Made by a program: the position numbers and the translations under genes
Part shown: positions 1 through 11,250 of the stretch, piece by piece
How positions within the stretch are numbered: position 1 is the first letter of the stretch
Layout of the letters: the number at the start of each line of letters is the position of its first letter
Origin: Burkholderia ubonensis
GTDB lineage: Bacteria; Pseudomonadota; Gammaproteobacteria; Burkholderiales; Burkholderiaceae
Direction of reading: 5' to 3'
DNA length: 64,000 nt
Assembly: GCF_902833085.1 (NCBI RefSeq)
Contig: NZ_CADFEB010000005.1
Coordinates: 558,001 to 622,000 of the forward strand
The notes under the pieces: generated by a model
The model's database searches: none
The model's input: the letters and a program-made list of their open reading frames with translations, nothing else
What the model was told of the DNA's origin: nothing

Positions 1-141
1 CTTCTGCAGGCCGGCATACTGCGGCGTGAATCCGCACTCGCTCGCCGTGTTGACGATCAGCAGCACCTTGCCGCGATACGCATCGAGCGACGCCGGCGCA
101 CCGGCGAGCGTCTCCGCGTTGAAGGAATACAGTGTGGACAT
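1..141 (-). CDS. Glutathione peroxidase, N-terminal part (cut by window edge)
   Basis: The first 47 codons of a thioredoxin-fold peroxidase that reduces hydroperoxides with a thiol donor in the cytoplasm. The N-terminus reads [14 protein letters not shown], then a strand ending [25 protein letters not shown] is the glutathione peroxidase active-site signature, with Cys (not Sec) as the peroxidatic residue. The ATG at 141 is preceded by a GGGGG ribosome site. The rest lies beyond base 1. It is divergent from the ABC-F gene at 274, and the 132 bases between them must hold both promoters. Family assignment is secure; the individual paralogue is not decided. Confidence 0.9.
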   Translation of the reverse strand, partial: MSTLYSFNAETLAGAPASLDAYRGKVLLIVNTASECGFTPQYAGLQK

Positions 142-273
142 CGTGCCCCCTTTCGAATTCGAACCGACGTGAAGTCTAGGCGAAAAACGCGCGGAAACGG
201 TATCTCCCGAACGGCCAATGCCCGGTGCGCGGCCCGCAGTCTAGAATAGCGGTTTTGCCCAGTCATTTCCGTC

Positions 274-2205
<1,932 letters not shown>

Positions 2206-2233
2206 CCGCCGCGCGGCCCGGCAGGCCGCCCGC

Positions 2234-2500
2234 TCAGCGCCGCGGCAGCGTATCCCGCGGCATCTGCTCGTCGTCGCGCATCAGATGGCGGCGCCCTTCG
2301 GTCGGCCGCCGGATCACCTCGACGACTTCCGCTTCCGTCACGTCCTCCGCGACGACCCGTCGCGCGAGGCGCCCTTCCGCGTCGATCCATTCGACGATCC
2401 GGCACCCGCCGCCCCACGGCTGGCGGATCGGCTCCGACACGCGGCAACCGCGCAGGTTGTGGAGGTGTCGGTCCGGCGCATGCCCGTACTGTTTCAACAT
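2234..2500 (-). CDS. Conserved hypothetical protein, 88 aa
   Basis: A small soluble protein starting MLKQYGHAPDRHLHNLRGC. I chose the ATG at 2500 because an AAAGGGA ribosome site lies just upstream; an in-frame ATG at 2515 lacks one. It has no signal peptide or membrane segment. The middle contains WGGGCRIVEWID, and the C-terminal third is acidic then basic (VTEAEVVEVIRRP). It looks like one of the short DUF proteins common in Burkholderia; I cannot give a function. It is convergent with the ABC-F gene and lies downstream of radA on the same strand, with a gap of about 145 bases. Confidence 0.7.
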   Translation of the reverse strand: MLKQYGHAPDRHLHNLRGCRVSEPIRQPWGGGCRIVEWIDAEGRLARRVVAEDVTEAEVVEVIRRPTEGRRHLMRDDEQMPRDTLPRR

Positions 2501-2644
2501 AGGTCCCTTTCGCATTGCACGGTTCGGCTGTCCGCAAAAGGATAGGGAAAAGCGATGTCCGCCGGGTTACACAACCCTACAGAACATTTACAGCGCATTA
2601 CGCGACAGATCGCCGGGGGCGCTCCCCCCGGCGCGCGGCGGCGC

Positions 2645-4021
2645 TCATTCGAGCCCGCGCACCCGGTCGATCGCCTGTTCGAGCCGATCGACCGCCATCA
2701 CCTCCAGCCCGTCGATCGGCTGTTTCGGCGCATTCGCCTTCGGGATCAGCGCGGTCGTGAAGCCGAGCTTCGCGGCCTCGCGCAGACGCTCCTGCCCGCG
2801 CGGCGACGGCCGGATCTCGCCGGCCAGCCCGACTTCGCCGAACACGATCAGGCCCTTCGGCAGCGCCTTGTTGCGCATCGACGAATGGATCGCGAGCAGC
2901 ACCGCGAGGTCGGCGGCGGGCTCGGCGATCTTCACGCCGCCCACCGCATTGAGGAACACGTCCTGGTCGAAGCACGCGATGCCCGCATGACGGTGCAGCA
3001 CCGCGAGCAGCATCGCGAGCCGGTTCTGCTCGAGGCCGACCGCGAGCCGGCGCGGGTTCGGCACGTGCGCGGTGTCGACGAGCGCCTGAATCTCGACGAG
3101 CAGCGGGCGCGTGCCCTCCTGCGTGACGAGCACGCACGAGCCGGGCACGACCTGCTCGTGCTGCGACAGAAACAGCGCGGACGGATTCGCGACGCCGCGC
3201 AGGCCGCGCTCGGTCATCGCGAACACGCCCAGCTCGTTCACCGCGCCGAAGCGGTTCTTGAACGCGCGCACGAGGCGGAACGACGAATGGGTGTCGCCCT
3301 CGAAGTACAGCACCGTGTCGACGATGTGCTCGAGTACGCGCGGGCCGGCCAGGTTGCCCTCCTTCGTCACGTGCCCGACCATGATGATCGCGGTGCCGGA
3401 CTGCTTCGCGATCCGCGTGAGCTGCGCCGCGCACTCGCGCACCTGCGCGACCGAGCCGGGCGCCGACGTGAGCGCCTCCGAATAGACGGTCTGGATCGAG
3501 TCGACGACCGCGACGTCCGGCCGCTCCGCGTCGATCGCCGCCTGGATCTTCTCGAGCTGGATCTCCGCGAGCAGCTTCAATTCGGCCGCCGGCACGCCGC
3601 CGTCGAGCAGCGCGAGCCGCTGCGCGCGCAACGCGATCTGCGCGGCCGACTCCTCGCCGCTGATATAGAGCGTGCGCCGTTCGCTCGCGATGCCCGCGAG
3701 CGACTGCAGCAGCAGCGTCGACTTGCCGATGCCAGGATCGCCGCCGATCAGCACCACGCCGCCCGCGACCAGCCCGCCGCCGAGCACGCGGTCGAATTCG
3801 CCGATGCCGGTCGAGAAGCGCGGCACGTCGGCCGCCTCGATGTCGACGAGGCGCTGCACCGGCGCGCGCTTCGCGAGCGACTGGAAGCGATGTGCGGACG
3901 GCGCTTCGGCGGCCGATTCGACCAGCGTGTTCCAGGCCTGGCACGACGGGCACTGCCCCTGCCACTTCGGGGACTGACCGCCGCACTCGCTGCAGACGTA
4001 AACCGTTTTCTGTTTAGCCAC
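2645..4021 (-). CDS. radA: DNA repair protein RadA (Sms)
   Basis: A 458-residue RecA-like ATPase that promotes branch migration and processing of recombination intermediates. The N-terminal zinc finger has Cys10, Cys13, Cys24 and Cys27. A Walker A motif GGDPGIGKST lies near residue 95, the RadA-specific KNRFG motif near 250, and the C-terminal third is the Lon-protease-like domain (FGEVGLAGEIRP). I use the GTG at 4021, which gives the canonical start MAKQKTVYVCSECGG; longer in-frame starts would run into alr. The gene begins 11 bases after the alr stop codon, so the two are probably co-transcribed. Confidence 0.96.
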   Translation of the reverse strand: MAKQKTVYVCSECGGQSPKWQGQCPSCQAWNTLVESAAEAPSAHRFQSLAKRAPVQRLVDIEAADVPRFSTGIGEFDRVLGGGLVAGGVVLIGGDPGIGKSTLLLQSLAGIASERRTLYISGEESAAQIALRAQRLALLDGGVPAAELKLLAEIQLEKIQAAIDAERPDVAVVDSIQTVYSEALTSAPGSVAQVRECAAQLTRIAKQSGTAIIMVGHVTKEGNLAGPRVLEHIVDTVLYFEGDTHSSFRLVRAFKNRFGAVNELGVFAMTERGLRGVANPSALFLSQHEQVVPGSCVLVTQEGTRPLLVEIQALVDTAHVPNPRRLAVGLEQNRLAMLLAVLHRHAGIACFDQDVFLNAVGGVKIAEPAADLAVLLAIHSSMRNKALPKGLIVFGEVGLAGEIRPSPRGQERLREAAKLGFTTALIPKANAPKQPIDGLEVMAVDRLEQAIDRVRGLE

Positions 4022-4032
4022 GCGGTGCGCCC

Positions 4033-5103
4033 TTATTCCGCGCGCACCGGCACGCGGGCCGCGACCGCACACATCAGTTCATAGCCGATCGTCCCGCAGT
4101 GGCGCGCCACGTCGTCGATCGGCAGCTCGTTGCCCCACAGCTCGACGCGCGAACCGACGCCGGCCTGCGGGCACGGGGTCAAGTCGACCGTGATCATGTC
4201 CATCGACACGCGGCCGACGATCCGCGTGCGGATGCCGTCGACGATCACCGGCGTGCCCTCGGGCGCTACGCGCGGATAGCCGTCCGCATAGCCGCACGCG
4301 ACGACGCCGATGCGCATCTGCGCCTGCGCGGAGAACGTCGAGCCGTAGCCGATCGACTGCCCCTTCGCGATCGTCTGCACCGCGATCAGCTCGGACGCGA
4401 GCGTCATCGTCGGCTTGAGCCCCGTGTCGGCGATGTCGGCGGAGCGCCCGGACGGCGACGCGCCGTACAGCATGATGCCCGGGCGCACCCAGTCGAAATG
4501 CGTGCCCGGGTGCCAGAGCACCGCCGCCGAATTCGCGAGGCTGCGCGCGCCGGCAATGTGTTCGGCACCGCGCTCGAACGCGGCCAGCTGCTCGGCGACG
4601 CCGCGCTCGCTGTCCGCGTCCGAAAAATGGGTCATCAACGTGATCTGGCCGATGCCGTGGCAGGCGCGCGCGCGCTCCCACGCGGCGCGATATTTCTCGG
4701 GCGCGTAGCCGAGCCGGTTCATCCCGCTGTTCATCTTCAGCTGGACGTTGACGGGCTTCGACAGCCGCGCCGTTTCCAGCATCCGCATCTGCTCGTCGTT
4801 GTGGACGGTCGTGGTCAGGCTGTAGCGGTCGATCACGTCGATGTCGGTCGAACGGAAGAACCCTTCGAGCAGCAGGATCGGGCCGGCCCAGCCGAGCTCG
4901 CGCAGCTTGACGGCCTCGTCGAGGTCGAGCAGCCCGAAGCCGTCGGTGCCGCGCAAGCCGGGAAACGAACGCGCGAGGCCATGCCCGTACGCGTTGGCCT
5001 TGACGACCGCCCAGACCTTGGACTGGCCGGCGTAGCGTCGGACGACGGAGAGATTGTTGGCGAGAGCAGCGGTATGGATGGTGGCGGAGATCGGGCGCGG
5101 CAT
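4033..5103 (-). CDS. alr: Alanine racemase
   Basis: A PLP-dependent enzyme of 356 residues that interconverts L- and D-alanine for peptidoglycan. The PLP lysine is Lys35 in [11 protein letters not shown], and the second catalytic base is the Tyr of SIGYGSTF (about residue 254). The C-terminal beta domain contains [12 protein letters not shown]. Length is typical of the family. It is first in a two-gene unit with radA. Only one alr-like gene is present here, and the context does not tell biosynthetic Alr from catabolic DadX, although no dadA is next to it. Confidence 0.96.
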   Translation of the reverse strand: MPRPISATIHTAALANNLSVVRRYAGQSKVWAVVKANAYGHGLARSFPGLRGTDGFGLLDLDEAVKLRELGWAGPILLLEGFFRSTDIDVIDRYSLTTTVHNDEQMRMLETARLSKPVNVQLKMNSGMNRLGYAPEKYRAAWERARACHGIGQITLMTHFSDADSERGVAEQLAAFERGAEHIAGARSLANSAAVLWHPGTHFDWVRPGIMLYGASPSGRSADIADTGLKPTMTLASELIAVQTIAKGQSIGYGSTFSAQAQMRIGVVACGYADGYPRVAPEGTPVIVDGIRTRIVGRVSMDMITVDLTPCPQAGVGSRVELWGNELPIDDVARHCGTIGYELMCAVAARVPVRAE

Positions 5104-5321
5104 GGGAAATTTACGTAAAGACGCTTGCGAATCATCAGCTTACCGCGCCTTTTGGGCGCCGAAGCCGACAACTTGCGGAACGATCGGGGAATCTTGCTAG
5201 TCCGAATCGCTGTATTTTCGTGTTATAAAGCCGTGCGCACAACCCATTTCGAACGGAATAAGCCGATCGCCTATCCGGCGGCCCATACGGCCGGACCGCA
5301 GCGACGAAAGCATCGCATCAG

Positions 5322-6629
5322 ATGAAAAAAGGTTTTTACACCATCATGGCCGCGCAGTTCTTCTCGTCGCTGGCCGACAGTGCGCTCCTTATCGCCGCCA
5401 TTGCCCTGCTGAAAGACCTCCACGCCCCAAACTGGATGACACCGCTGCTCAAGCTGTTCTTCGTGTTGTCCTATGTCGTGCTCGCGGCGTTCGTCGGCGC
5501 CTTCGCGGATTCGCGCCCGAAGGGCCACGTGATGTTCATCACCAACTCGATCAAGGTCGCCGGCTGCCTGATCATGCTGTTCGGCGCCCATCCGCTGATC
5601 GCCTACGGGATCGTCGGCTTCGGCGCGGCGGCCTACTCCCCCGCCAAGTACGGCATTCTCACTGAGCTGCTGCCGGCCGACCGGCTCGTCGCGGCGAACG
5701 GCTGGATCGAGGGCACGACCGTCAGCTCGATCATCCTCGGCACCGTGCTCGGCGGCGCGCTGATCAGTCCGCACGTCGCATCGCACGTGATCGCGCATAC
5801 GCCCGCGTGGATCAGCACGCCCGCCGAAGCCGCGATCGCGGTGATCCTCGCGATCTACGTGGTCGCCGCGCTGTTCAACCTGCGCATTCCCGACACCGGC
5901 GCACGCTATCCGAAGCAGCAGCACGGCCCGATCAAGCTCATCACCGACTTTGCCGACTGCTTCACGGCGCTCTGGCACGACAAGCTCGGCCAGATCTCGC
6001 TCGCGGTCACGACGCTGTTCTGGGGCGCCGGCGCGACGCTGCAGTTCATCGTGCTGAAATGGGCCGAGGTGTCGCTCGGCATGTCGCTGTCCGAAGGCGC
6101 GCTGCTGCAGGCGGTCGTCGCATTCGGCGTCGCGGCCGGCGCGATCGCCGCGGCCAGCCGGATCCCGCTGAAGAAGTCGCTGACCGTGCTGCCCGTCGGC
6201 GTCATCATGGGCATCGCGGTGATGCTGATGGCGTTCTACTCGCGCGACCTGATCCCGTCGACCTGGATCGTCCATCTCGGTCACTTCCGGCTGCCGGTCT
6301 ACCTGATCATCGCGTACATCTTCCTGATGTGCGTCGGCGCGCTGTCCGGCTACTTTGTCGTGCCGATGAACGCGCTCCTGCAGCACCGCGGCCACGTGCT
6401 GCTGTCGGCCGGCCATTCGATCGCGGTGCAGAACTTCAACGAGAACCTGTCGGTGCTCGTGATGCTGTGCCTGTACGCGGTGCTCGTGTGGCTCGACGTG
6501 CCGGTCGGCGTCGTCATCGTGCTGTTCGGCACGTTCGTCTGCCTGACGATGTGGCTCGTGATGCGCCGCCACCAGGCGAACCAGCGCCAGTTCGATTCGG
6601 TCGCGCTGATCGGCGAGGCGAAGCACTGA
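5322..6629 (+). CDS. lplT: Lysophospholipid transporter LplT
   Basis: A 12-helix major facilitator protein of 435 residues that flips lysophospholipids, mainly lyso-PE, across the inner membrane for reacylation. The N-terminus ([19 protein letters not shown]) and the motif [15 protein letters not shown] are characteristic of LplT. In enterobacteria the gene is followed by the acyltransferase aas; here thiD follows instead, so the acyltransferase must be elsewhere. It is divergent from alr across 218 bases, which must hold both promoters. Confidence 0.93.
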   Translation: MKKGFYTIMAAQFFSSLADSALLIAAIALLKDLHAPNWMTPLLKLFFVLSYVVLAAFVGAFADSRPKGHVMFITNSIKVAGCLIMLFGAHPLIAYGIVGFGAAAYSPAKYGILTELLPADRLVAANGWIEGTTVSSIILGTVLGGALISPHVASHVIAHTPAWISTPAEAAIAVILAIYVVAALFNLRIPDTGARYPKQQHGPIKLITDFADCFTALWHDKLGQISLAVTTLFWGAGATLQFIVLKWAEVSLGMSLSEGALLQAVVAFGVAAGAIAAASRIPLKKSLTVLPVGVIMGIAVMLMAFYSRDLIPSTWIVHLGHFRLPVYLIIAYIFLMCVGALSGYFVVPMNALLQHRGHVLLSAGHSIAVQNFNENLSVLVMLCLYAVLVWLDVPVGVVIVLFGTFVCLTMWLVMRRHQANQRQFDSVALIGEAKH

Positions 6630-6656
6630 CGCGCCCGCTCCCGTTCCCGCATGCCC

Positions 6657-6678
6657 GCGCCGGTTCCCGAACCGGCGC
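6657..6678 (+). promoter_or_regulatory. Stem-loop directly upstream of thiD
   Basis: A perfect 9-bp stem (GCGCCGGTT / AACCGGCGC) with a CCCG loop, followed by TTT and then the thiD ATG nine bases further on. It could be a weak terminator for lplT, a translation-control hairpin for thiD, or both. The spacer between hairpin and ATG has no purine-rich ribosome site. Confidence 0.5.
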
Positions 6679-6687
6679 TTTGCCATC

Positions 6688-7497
6688 ATGACGCATCCGA
6701 TCCCCAACGTGCTGACGATCGCCGGCTCCGATTCCGGCGGCGGTGCCGGCATCCAGGCCGACCTGAAGACCTTCTCCGCGCTCGGCGCGTACGGCGCGAG
6801 CGTGATCACCGCGCTGACCGCGCAGAATACGCGCGGCGTGTCCGGCGTGCATGCGCCCGACGCCGCGTTCGTGACCGCCCAGCTCGACGCGGTGTTCGGC
6901 GACATCCGCATCGACGCGGTGAAGATCGGCATGCTGGCGAACGCGGCGATCGTGCACGCGGTCGCCGACGCGCTGCGCCGCTACGCGCCCCGCTACATTG
7001 TGCTCGACACGGTGATGATCTCGAAGAGTTCGCACGCGCTGCTCGCGCCGGATGCGGTCGACGCGCTGCGCGGCGAGCTGCTGCCGCTCGCCACCGTCGT
7101 CACGCCGAACCTGCCCGAGGCGGCCGCGCTGCTCGGCGACGCGCCGGCGACGACCGAAGACGAAATGGTCCGGCAGGGTCAGGCGCTCGTTGCAGCGGGC
7201 GCGCACGCCGTGCTGATGAAGGGCGGCCACCTGCCGGACGCCGACGCGAGCCCCGACTGGCTCGTCGACGCGGCCCGCACCGTGCGCTTCGACGGCCCGC
7301 GCGTGCGCGCGAGCAATACGCACGGCACCGGCTGTACGCTGTCGTCCGCAATCGCCGCGTTGCTGCCGCGGCATCCCGATCTGGAAAGCGCCGTGCGCGA
7401 CGCGAAGGCCTACCTCACCGGCGCGATCGCCGCCAGCGACCGCCTCGACGTGGGCCACGGCGTCGGCCCCGTGCATCACTTCCACCGCTGGTGGTGA
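6688..7497 (+). CDS. thiD: Hydroxymethylpyrimidine/phosphomethylpyrimidine kinase
   Basis: A ribokinase-fold enzyme of 269 residues that phosphorylates HMP to HMP-P and then HMP-PP in thiamine synthesis. The substrate-binding start is [17 protein letters not shown], and the anion-hole/catalytic motif is [15 protein letters not shown] (about residue 210). The interior motif [13 protein letters not shown] is also typical. Length fits ThiD. No TPP riboswitch is visible in the 58 bases upstream, which instead hold a stem-loop. It is convergent with the DUF1853 gene. Confidence 0.96.
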   Translation: MTHPIPNVLTIAGSDSGGGAGIQADLKTFSALGAYGASVITALTAQNTRGVSGVHAPDAAFVTAQLDAVFGDIRIDAVKIGMLANAAIVHAVADALRRYAPRYIVLDTVMISKSSHALLAPDAVDALRGELLPLATVVTPNLPEAAALLGDAPATTEDEMVRQGQALVAAGAHAVLMKGGHLPDADASPDWLVDAARTVRFDGPRVRASNTHGTGCTLSSAIAALLPRHPDLESAVRDAKAYLTGAIAASDRLDVGHGVGPVHHFHRWW

Positions 7498-7515
7498 GCG
7501 GCGGCTGACGCCGCG

Positions 7516-8484
7516 TCAGTCCGCCTTTGCGGCGAACGCCCGCGCCCGCTCCGGCCAGTCGTCCGGCACGATGAAGCCGCGTGCGGTCTCGCGCCACGCG
7601 CCGTCAGCGGCCGGCCCGTAGACGCCGATCAGCGCCGGCGCCTGCCGCTCCGACAGCCCTGCCGGCAACGCATGCGCGGGCGCCAGCGGCTCGGGCGCGC
7701 CGGCGCCCGCCGCGATGCGGCGCGGCGCGAGCCACGCGAGCCGCGGCAGCACCGCCCATCCGGCGTCGGCCGGCTGCGCGGCCGCCCACGCGGCCCACTG
7801 CGCGTGGGTCAGCCAGAAGCCGCGCGGATGATCCGGCGCGATTTCCCCGTCGAGCCGCGGCAGCGGCGCGCCGTGCGGATAGAACAGCCATCCCTTGATG
7901 AACACCTGCGCGTCGGACAGCGCGCCGTAGCCGAGCCGCGCGAATCCGTCGCGCCCGCTCAGGCGCAGCTGGTGATCGATCAGGCGGGCGCGCTTGCGAT
8001 CGAAACGGTCGACCAGATTCGGGCCGACGAAGTCGGCGAGCGAAGCCGCGTCGCCGTCGCACAGGGGCGCGCACAGGTAGCACTTCACGGCCAGTTCCCA
8101 ATGCAGGCGCCGACCGTCAGGCGTATCGACGAGGAAGTCCACCTCGCCGAGCGTCCGGCCGTTGATGCGCAGCGCGAGGTTGGCCGCGACGAGCCGCAGC
8201 GCCGGCCCGTGCGTGAGGAAGAATTCGAGCAGGCACTCGGCATAGCGCCCGAGGCGCACCGGCCGCAGCCCTTCGAGCGCGCGGTGCAGCGCCTCGGGCG
8301 CGGCGTCGAGCGCGACCAGCCACGCTTGCGCGGCCGCCCGCTCGGCGGCATCGGACCACGGCTGCGCCAGCGGCGCGCCGGGCGCCGCTGCGAGCAGGCT
8401 CGGGCTCGCCAGCAGCCACGCCAGATCGCGTACCGCGGCGTCGCGCAGCGTTTCGACGAACGAAGACGCCGCGCCGGCTGTCAT
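7516..8484 (-). CDS. DUF1853 family protein
   Basis: A soluble protein of 322 residues rich in Ala, Leu and Arg, starting MTAGAASSFVETLRDAAVRDLAWLL. The central stretch INGRTLGEVDFLVD followed by HWELAVKCYL resembles a PD-(D/E)XK nuclease core (GEVDFLV, then E-x-K), which is how this family is usually viewed. No nuclease activity is established that I know of. The ATG overlaps the TGA of the uracil-DNA glycosylase gene (ATGA, 8481-8484), so it is the last gene of the tsaB-rimI-udg operon. Its place beside a DNA repair enzyme supports, but does not prove, a role in nucleic-acid metabolism. Confidence 0.8.
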   Translation of the reverse strand: MTAGAASSFVETLRDAAVRDLAWLLASPSLLAAAPGAPLAQPWSDAAERAAAQAWLVALDAAPEALHRALEGLRPVRLGRYAECLLEFFLTHGPALRLVAANLALRINGRTLGEVDFLVDTPDGRRLHWELAVKCYLCAPLCDGDAASLADFVGPNLVDRFDRKRARLIDHQLRLSGRDGFARLGYGALSDAQVFIKGWLFYPHGAPLPRLDGEIAPDHPRGFWLTHAQWAAWAAAQPADAGWAVLPRLAWLAPRRIAAGAGAPEPLAPAHALPAGLSERQAPALIGVYGPAADGAWRETARGFIVPDDWPERARAFAAKAD

Positions 8485-9584
8485 TGTGCGGACCGCTCGC
8501 CGGCCCCAGGGATGGCCGCCCCACGGATGTCCGTCCCACGGAACGTATCGCGCGCGAGGCACAGGTCGGCCCAGGCCTTCGACTTGTCCTGCAGGCTGCG
8601 CAGCAGATAGGCCGGGTGGTAGGTGACGATCACCGGCACGCCTTCGTAGGTATGCACGCGACCGCGCAGCGATGCGATGCTCGCGTCGGTCTTCAGCAGC
8701 GTCTGCGCGGCGAAGCGCCCGAGCGCCACGATCAGCTTCGGCTTCACGAGCGCGACCTGGCGCTGCAGATACGGCTCGCAGCGCGCGACCTCGTCCGGCT
8801 CCGGATTGCGGTTGCCCGGCGGACGGCACTTGATCACGTTGGCGATGTACACGTTGGCGCCGCGCTCGAGCGACAACGACTGCAGCATGTTGTCGAGCAG
8901 CTTGCCCGCCTGGCCGACGAACGGCTCGCCCTGCTTGTCCTCGTTTTCGCCCGGGGCTTCGCCGATCAGCATCCAGTCCGCCTCGCGATCGCCGACACCG
9001 AACACGGTGTTGGTGCGCTTCTCGCAAAGCCGGCAGCGCGTGCAGTCGGCCACGCGCGCGGCAAGCGCGTCCCAGTCAAGCTCGGCGACCGGCGTCTCGG
9101 CCGCGCGCAGCTCGGCGACCGGCGCGGGATCGGTCGGCGGCGCGGCGTCGAACCACGCGAAATCGTCTTCTTCGACCGGCCGCGCATCGGCCGGCGGCGC
9201 AACTTCGTCCGTGCGCGCGGCTTGGCGGGATGCGCTGCGCTCGCGCGCGGCGGACGGGGCATGCGCTTCGGGCGGCTGCGTCGCGACCGGTGCTGCGTCG
9301 GCGTCGGACACTCGCTTCGGTGCATCCGCCTGCGCGAATGCCGGCAGCGGGCGCGTCGGCACATCGACCGCCGGCGTGACGGCCACGGATGCCGCCGGCT
9401 CCGACGCAATGGCGCCTGCGCGCGCCGCGCCGCCCTCGCCTGCCTGACTCACCGGAGCTGCCCCCGGCGCGTTCGTCACGGCATCCTGCGCGGCGGCCGC
9501 CGGCGCATCGGCTGTGCGCAGCCCGCGCCGCACCCAGATCTGCGCCAGCCCCATTTCCTCGAGTGCCGCTTCAGCCCACGCCAT
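8481..9584 (-). CDS. Uracil-DNA glycosylase, family 4/5 type with [4Fe-4S] cluster
   Basis: A 367-residue protein that removes uracil from DNA. The catalytic domain is the C-terminal half: cluster cysteines in CTRCRLC and later in IKCRPPGNRNPEPDEVARC, motif 1 GEAPGENED, and motif 2 HPAYLLR. Between about residues 28 and 165 lies a low-complexity Ala/Pro/Glu linker absent from minimal family 4 enzymes. The first 25 residues (AEAALEEMGLAQIWVRRG) look like a conserved helical peptide tethered by that linker. The start overlaps the end of rimI by 14 bases, and the end overlaps DUF1853 by 4. Confidence 0.92.
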   Translation of the reverse strand: MAWAEAALEEMGLAQIWVRRGLRTADAPAAAAQDAVTNAPGAAPVSQAGEGGAARAGAIASEPAASVAVTPAVDVPTRPLPAFAQADAPKRVSDADAAPVATQPPEAHAPSAARERSASRQAARTDEVAPPADARPVEEDDFAWFDAAPPTDPAPVAELRAAETPVAELDWDALAARVADCTRCRLCEKRTNTVFGVGDREADWMLIGEAPGENEDKQGEPFVGQAGKLLDNMLQSLSLERGANVYIANVIKCRPPGNRNPEPDEVARCEPYLQRQVALVKPKLIVALGRFAAQTLLKTDASIASLRGRVHTYEGVPVIVTYHPAYLLRSLQDKSKAWADLCLARDTFRGTDIRGAAIPGAGERSAQ

Positions 9585-10068
9585 GCGCGCCTCCGTCCTT
9601 GTTCAGCGTCAGACGCATCACGATCGCGTCCTCCCGGCCGCGATGCCGCGCCGGATAGTAGTTCTTGCGCCGCCCGATCGTCACGAAACCGAAGCGCTCG
9701 TACAGATGGATCGCGCGCGGATTGGACGGCCGCACTTCGAGCAGCATGCCGTCGAGCCGCTCCGCCTGCGCGATGCGCACCGCCTCGCGCAGCAGCGCGA
9801 GGCCCGCGCCCGTGCATTGCGCGGCCGGCGCGACGCACAGGTTCAGCAGGTGCATCTCGTCGATCACGGGCATCAGCACGCAATAGCCGACGAGTGCCCC
9901 CGTCACGTGACGCAGGCACACGCCGAAATAGCCGTTGCGCAGCGAATCCTCGAAGTTGCCGCGGCTCCACGGGAATTCGTAGGCGGCATGCTCGATCGCG
10001 ACGACTTCGTCGAGATCGGCGTCCGTCATCGGCGACAGATACCGGTCGCTCAGCAACACCCCAGTCAT
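9571..10068 (-). CDS. rimI: Ribosomal protein bS18 N-alpha-acetyltransferase RimI
   Basis: A 165-residue GNAT acetyltransferase. Recognisable family blocks are HAAYEFPWSRGNFEDSL near the N-terminus, the acetyl-CoA site around CTGAGLALL, and LEVRPSNPRAIHLYERFGF followed by GRRKNYYP near the C-terminus, all typical of RimI. The ATG at 10068 overlaps the tsaB stop (ATGA), implying translational coupling. The tsaB-rimI pairing is common in proteobacteria. Confidence 0.94.
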   Translation of the reverse strand: MTGVLLSDRYLSPMTDADLDEVVAIEHAAYEFPWSRGNFEDSLRNGYFGVCLRHVTGALVGYCVLMPVIDEMHLLNLCVAPAAQCTGAGLALLREAVRIAQAERLDGMLLEVRPSNPRAIHLYERFGFVTIGRRKNYYPARHRGREDAIVMRLTLNKDGGAHGVG

Positions 10069-10823
10069 TCCCGCGCTCCGCCCGATTGAGCCGCGCGCGC
10101 CGCCATCCGCTCGGCGGTGGTCTGCGCGACCTTGTCGCGCACGTACTCGGGCGCGGCCTGGTCGGCCGGCACCGTGCGCCCGGCCCGGAACGCGCGCAAC
10201 GCCGCGTGCGCAACCGCCAGCGCATGCGGCATTGCGTCGCCGTCGATCGCAGCCGCCCGCGCGACGGCCGGCAGCTGCGCGCCGAACGCGGCGGCCGCGT
10301 TGCCCGCGAGCGTGAACGGCGCGTCGGGCACGCCGACCGAGGCGGGCGCATCGAGCGCGGCCGGATGCAGCGTGCGCCAGTCGCCGGCGCCGTCGTCCCA
10401 CGCGAACTCGGCCCAGTAGACCTCGTCCATCCGCGCGTCGAGCGCGGCCAGCACGCGCGCGGTGCCGGGCACGCGCAGCCGCGCATGCTCGGCGCACGCG
10501 AGCAGCGTGCCGACCGGTACGACCGGCAGCCCGCGCCCGAACGCGAGGCCCTGCGCGATTCCGGTCGCGGTGCGCAGGCCCGTGAACGAGCCGGGGCCCG
10601 CGCCGAACGCGATCGCGTCGCAGTCGGCGAGCGTCAGCCCGGATTCGGCGAAGAGTTCCTGGACGGCCGGCAGCACGCGCGTGCTCGACACGGCGCCCGT
10701 CAGTTCGTGGCGGACCCAGCTTTGCAGGGAGGAAGCGGCGGATTCGGCCGTGGCCGAGCGCAGCAGCGCGACCGAGCAGTATTCGGTCGACGTATCGATG
10801 GCGAGGAGCACTGTTTGCGTCAT
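10065..10823 (-). CDS. tsaB: tRNA t6A synthesis protein TsaB
   Basis: A 252-residue ASKHA-fold protein, the non-catalytic partner of TsaD in making the universal t6A37 modification of ANN-decoding tRNAs. The N-terminus (LLAIDTSTEYCSVALL) and the motif GAGPGSFTGLRTATGIAQG are diagnostic. A second in-frame ATG lies 9 bases upstream (10832). It is the first gene of a four-gene unit running to DUF1853 and is divergent from the acyl-CoA-binding protein gene. Confidence 0.95.
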   Translation of the reverse strand: MTQTVLLAIDTSTEYCSVALLRSATAESAASSLQSWVRHELTGAVSSTRVLPAVQELFAESGLTLADCDAIAFGAGPGSFTGLRTATGIAQGLAFGRGLPVVPVGTLLACAEHARLRVPGTARVLAALDARMDEVYWAEFAWDDGAGDWRTLHPAALDAPASVGVPDAPFTLAGNAAAAFGAQLPAVARAAAIDGDAMPHALAVAHAALRAFRAGRTVPADQAAPEYVRDKVAQTTAERMAARAAQSGGARE

Positions 10824-10980
10824 GGCCGACATTGTAATGCGGCGCCCCGCTCCCACGGGCGACACGCAGCCGATCGCAACGCACACCGGACGCACGCGGC
10901 GGTTTGGAAGGATCGCTCGACCCGCCGCGGCGGCGCGCTTGCTAAGATCGCCCGACTTGAAACCTCCACGGAGACACCCG

Positions 10981-11250
10981 ATGAGCGACATCACCGCCCA
11001 GTTCAACCAGGCCCAGGAAGACGTGAAGCAACTGTCCGAGCGTCCGGGCAACCTCACGCTGCTGCGCCTCTACGCGCTCTTCAAGCAGGCAACCGACGGC
11101 GACGCGCACGGCGACAAGCCGGGCTTCACCGACATCGTCGGCAAGTACAAGTACGACGCGTGGGACGCGCTGAAGGGCACGTCGCAGGATGCCGCGAAGC
11201 AGCAATACGTCGAGCTCGTCGAATCGCTGAAGAACGGCACCGCGTCCTGA
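10981..11250 (+). CDS. Acyl-CoA-binding protein
   Basis: An 89-residue four-helix acyl-CoA carrier protein. The hallmark motif YALFKQATDGD and the later KYKYDAWDALKGTSQDAAKQQYVELV match the ACBP family closely, including the ligand-contacting Tyr and Lys residues. It has no signal peptide. ACBPs are frequent in eukaryotes and scattered in bacteria, being common in Burkholderia. It is expected to buffer long-chain acyl-CoA in the cytoplasm. It is monocistronic; the next gene on the strand, rhlE, has its own long leader. Confidence 0.95.
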   Translation: MSDITAQFNQAQEDVKQLSERPGNLTLLRLYALFKQATDGDAHGDKPGFTDIVGKYKYDAWDALKGTSQDAAKQQYVELVESLKNGTAS

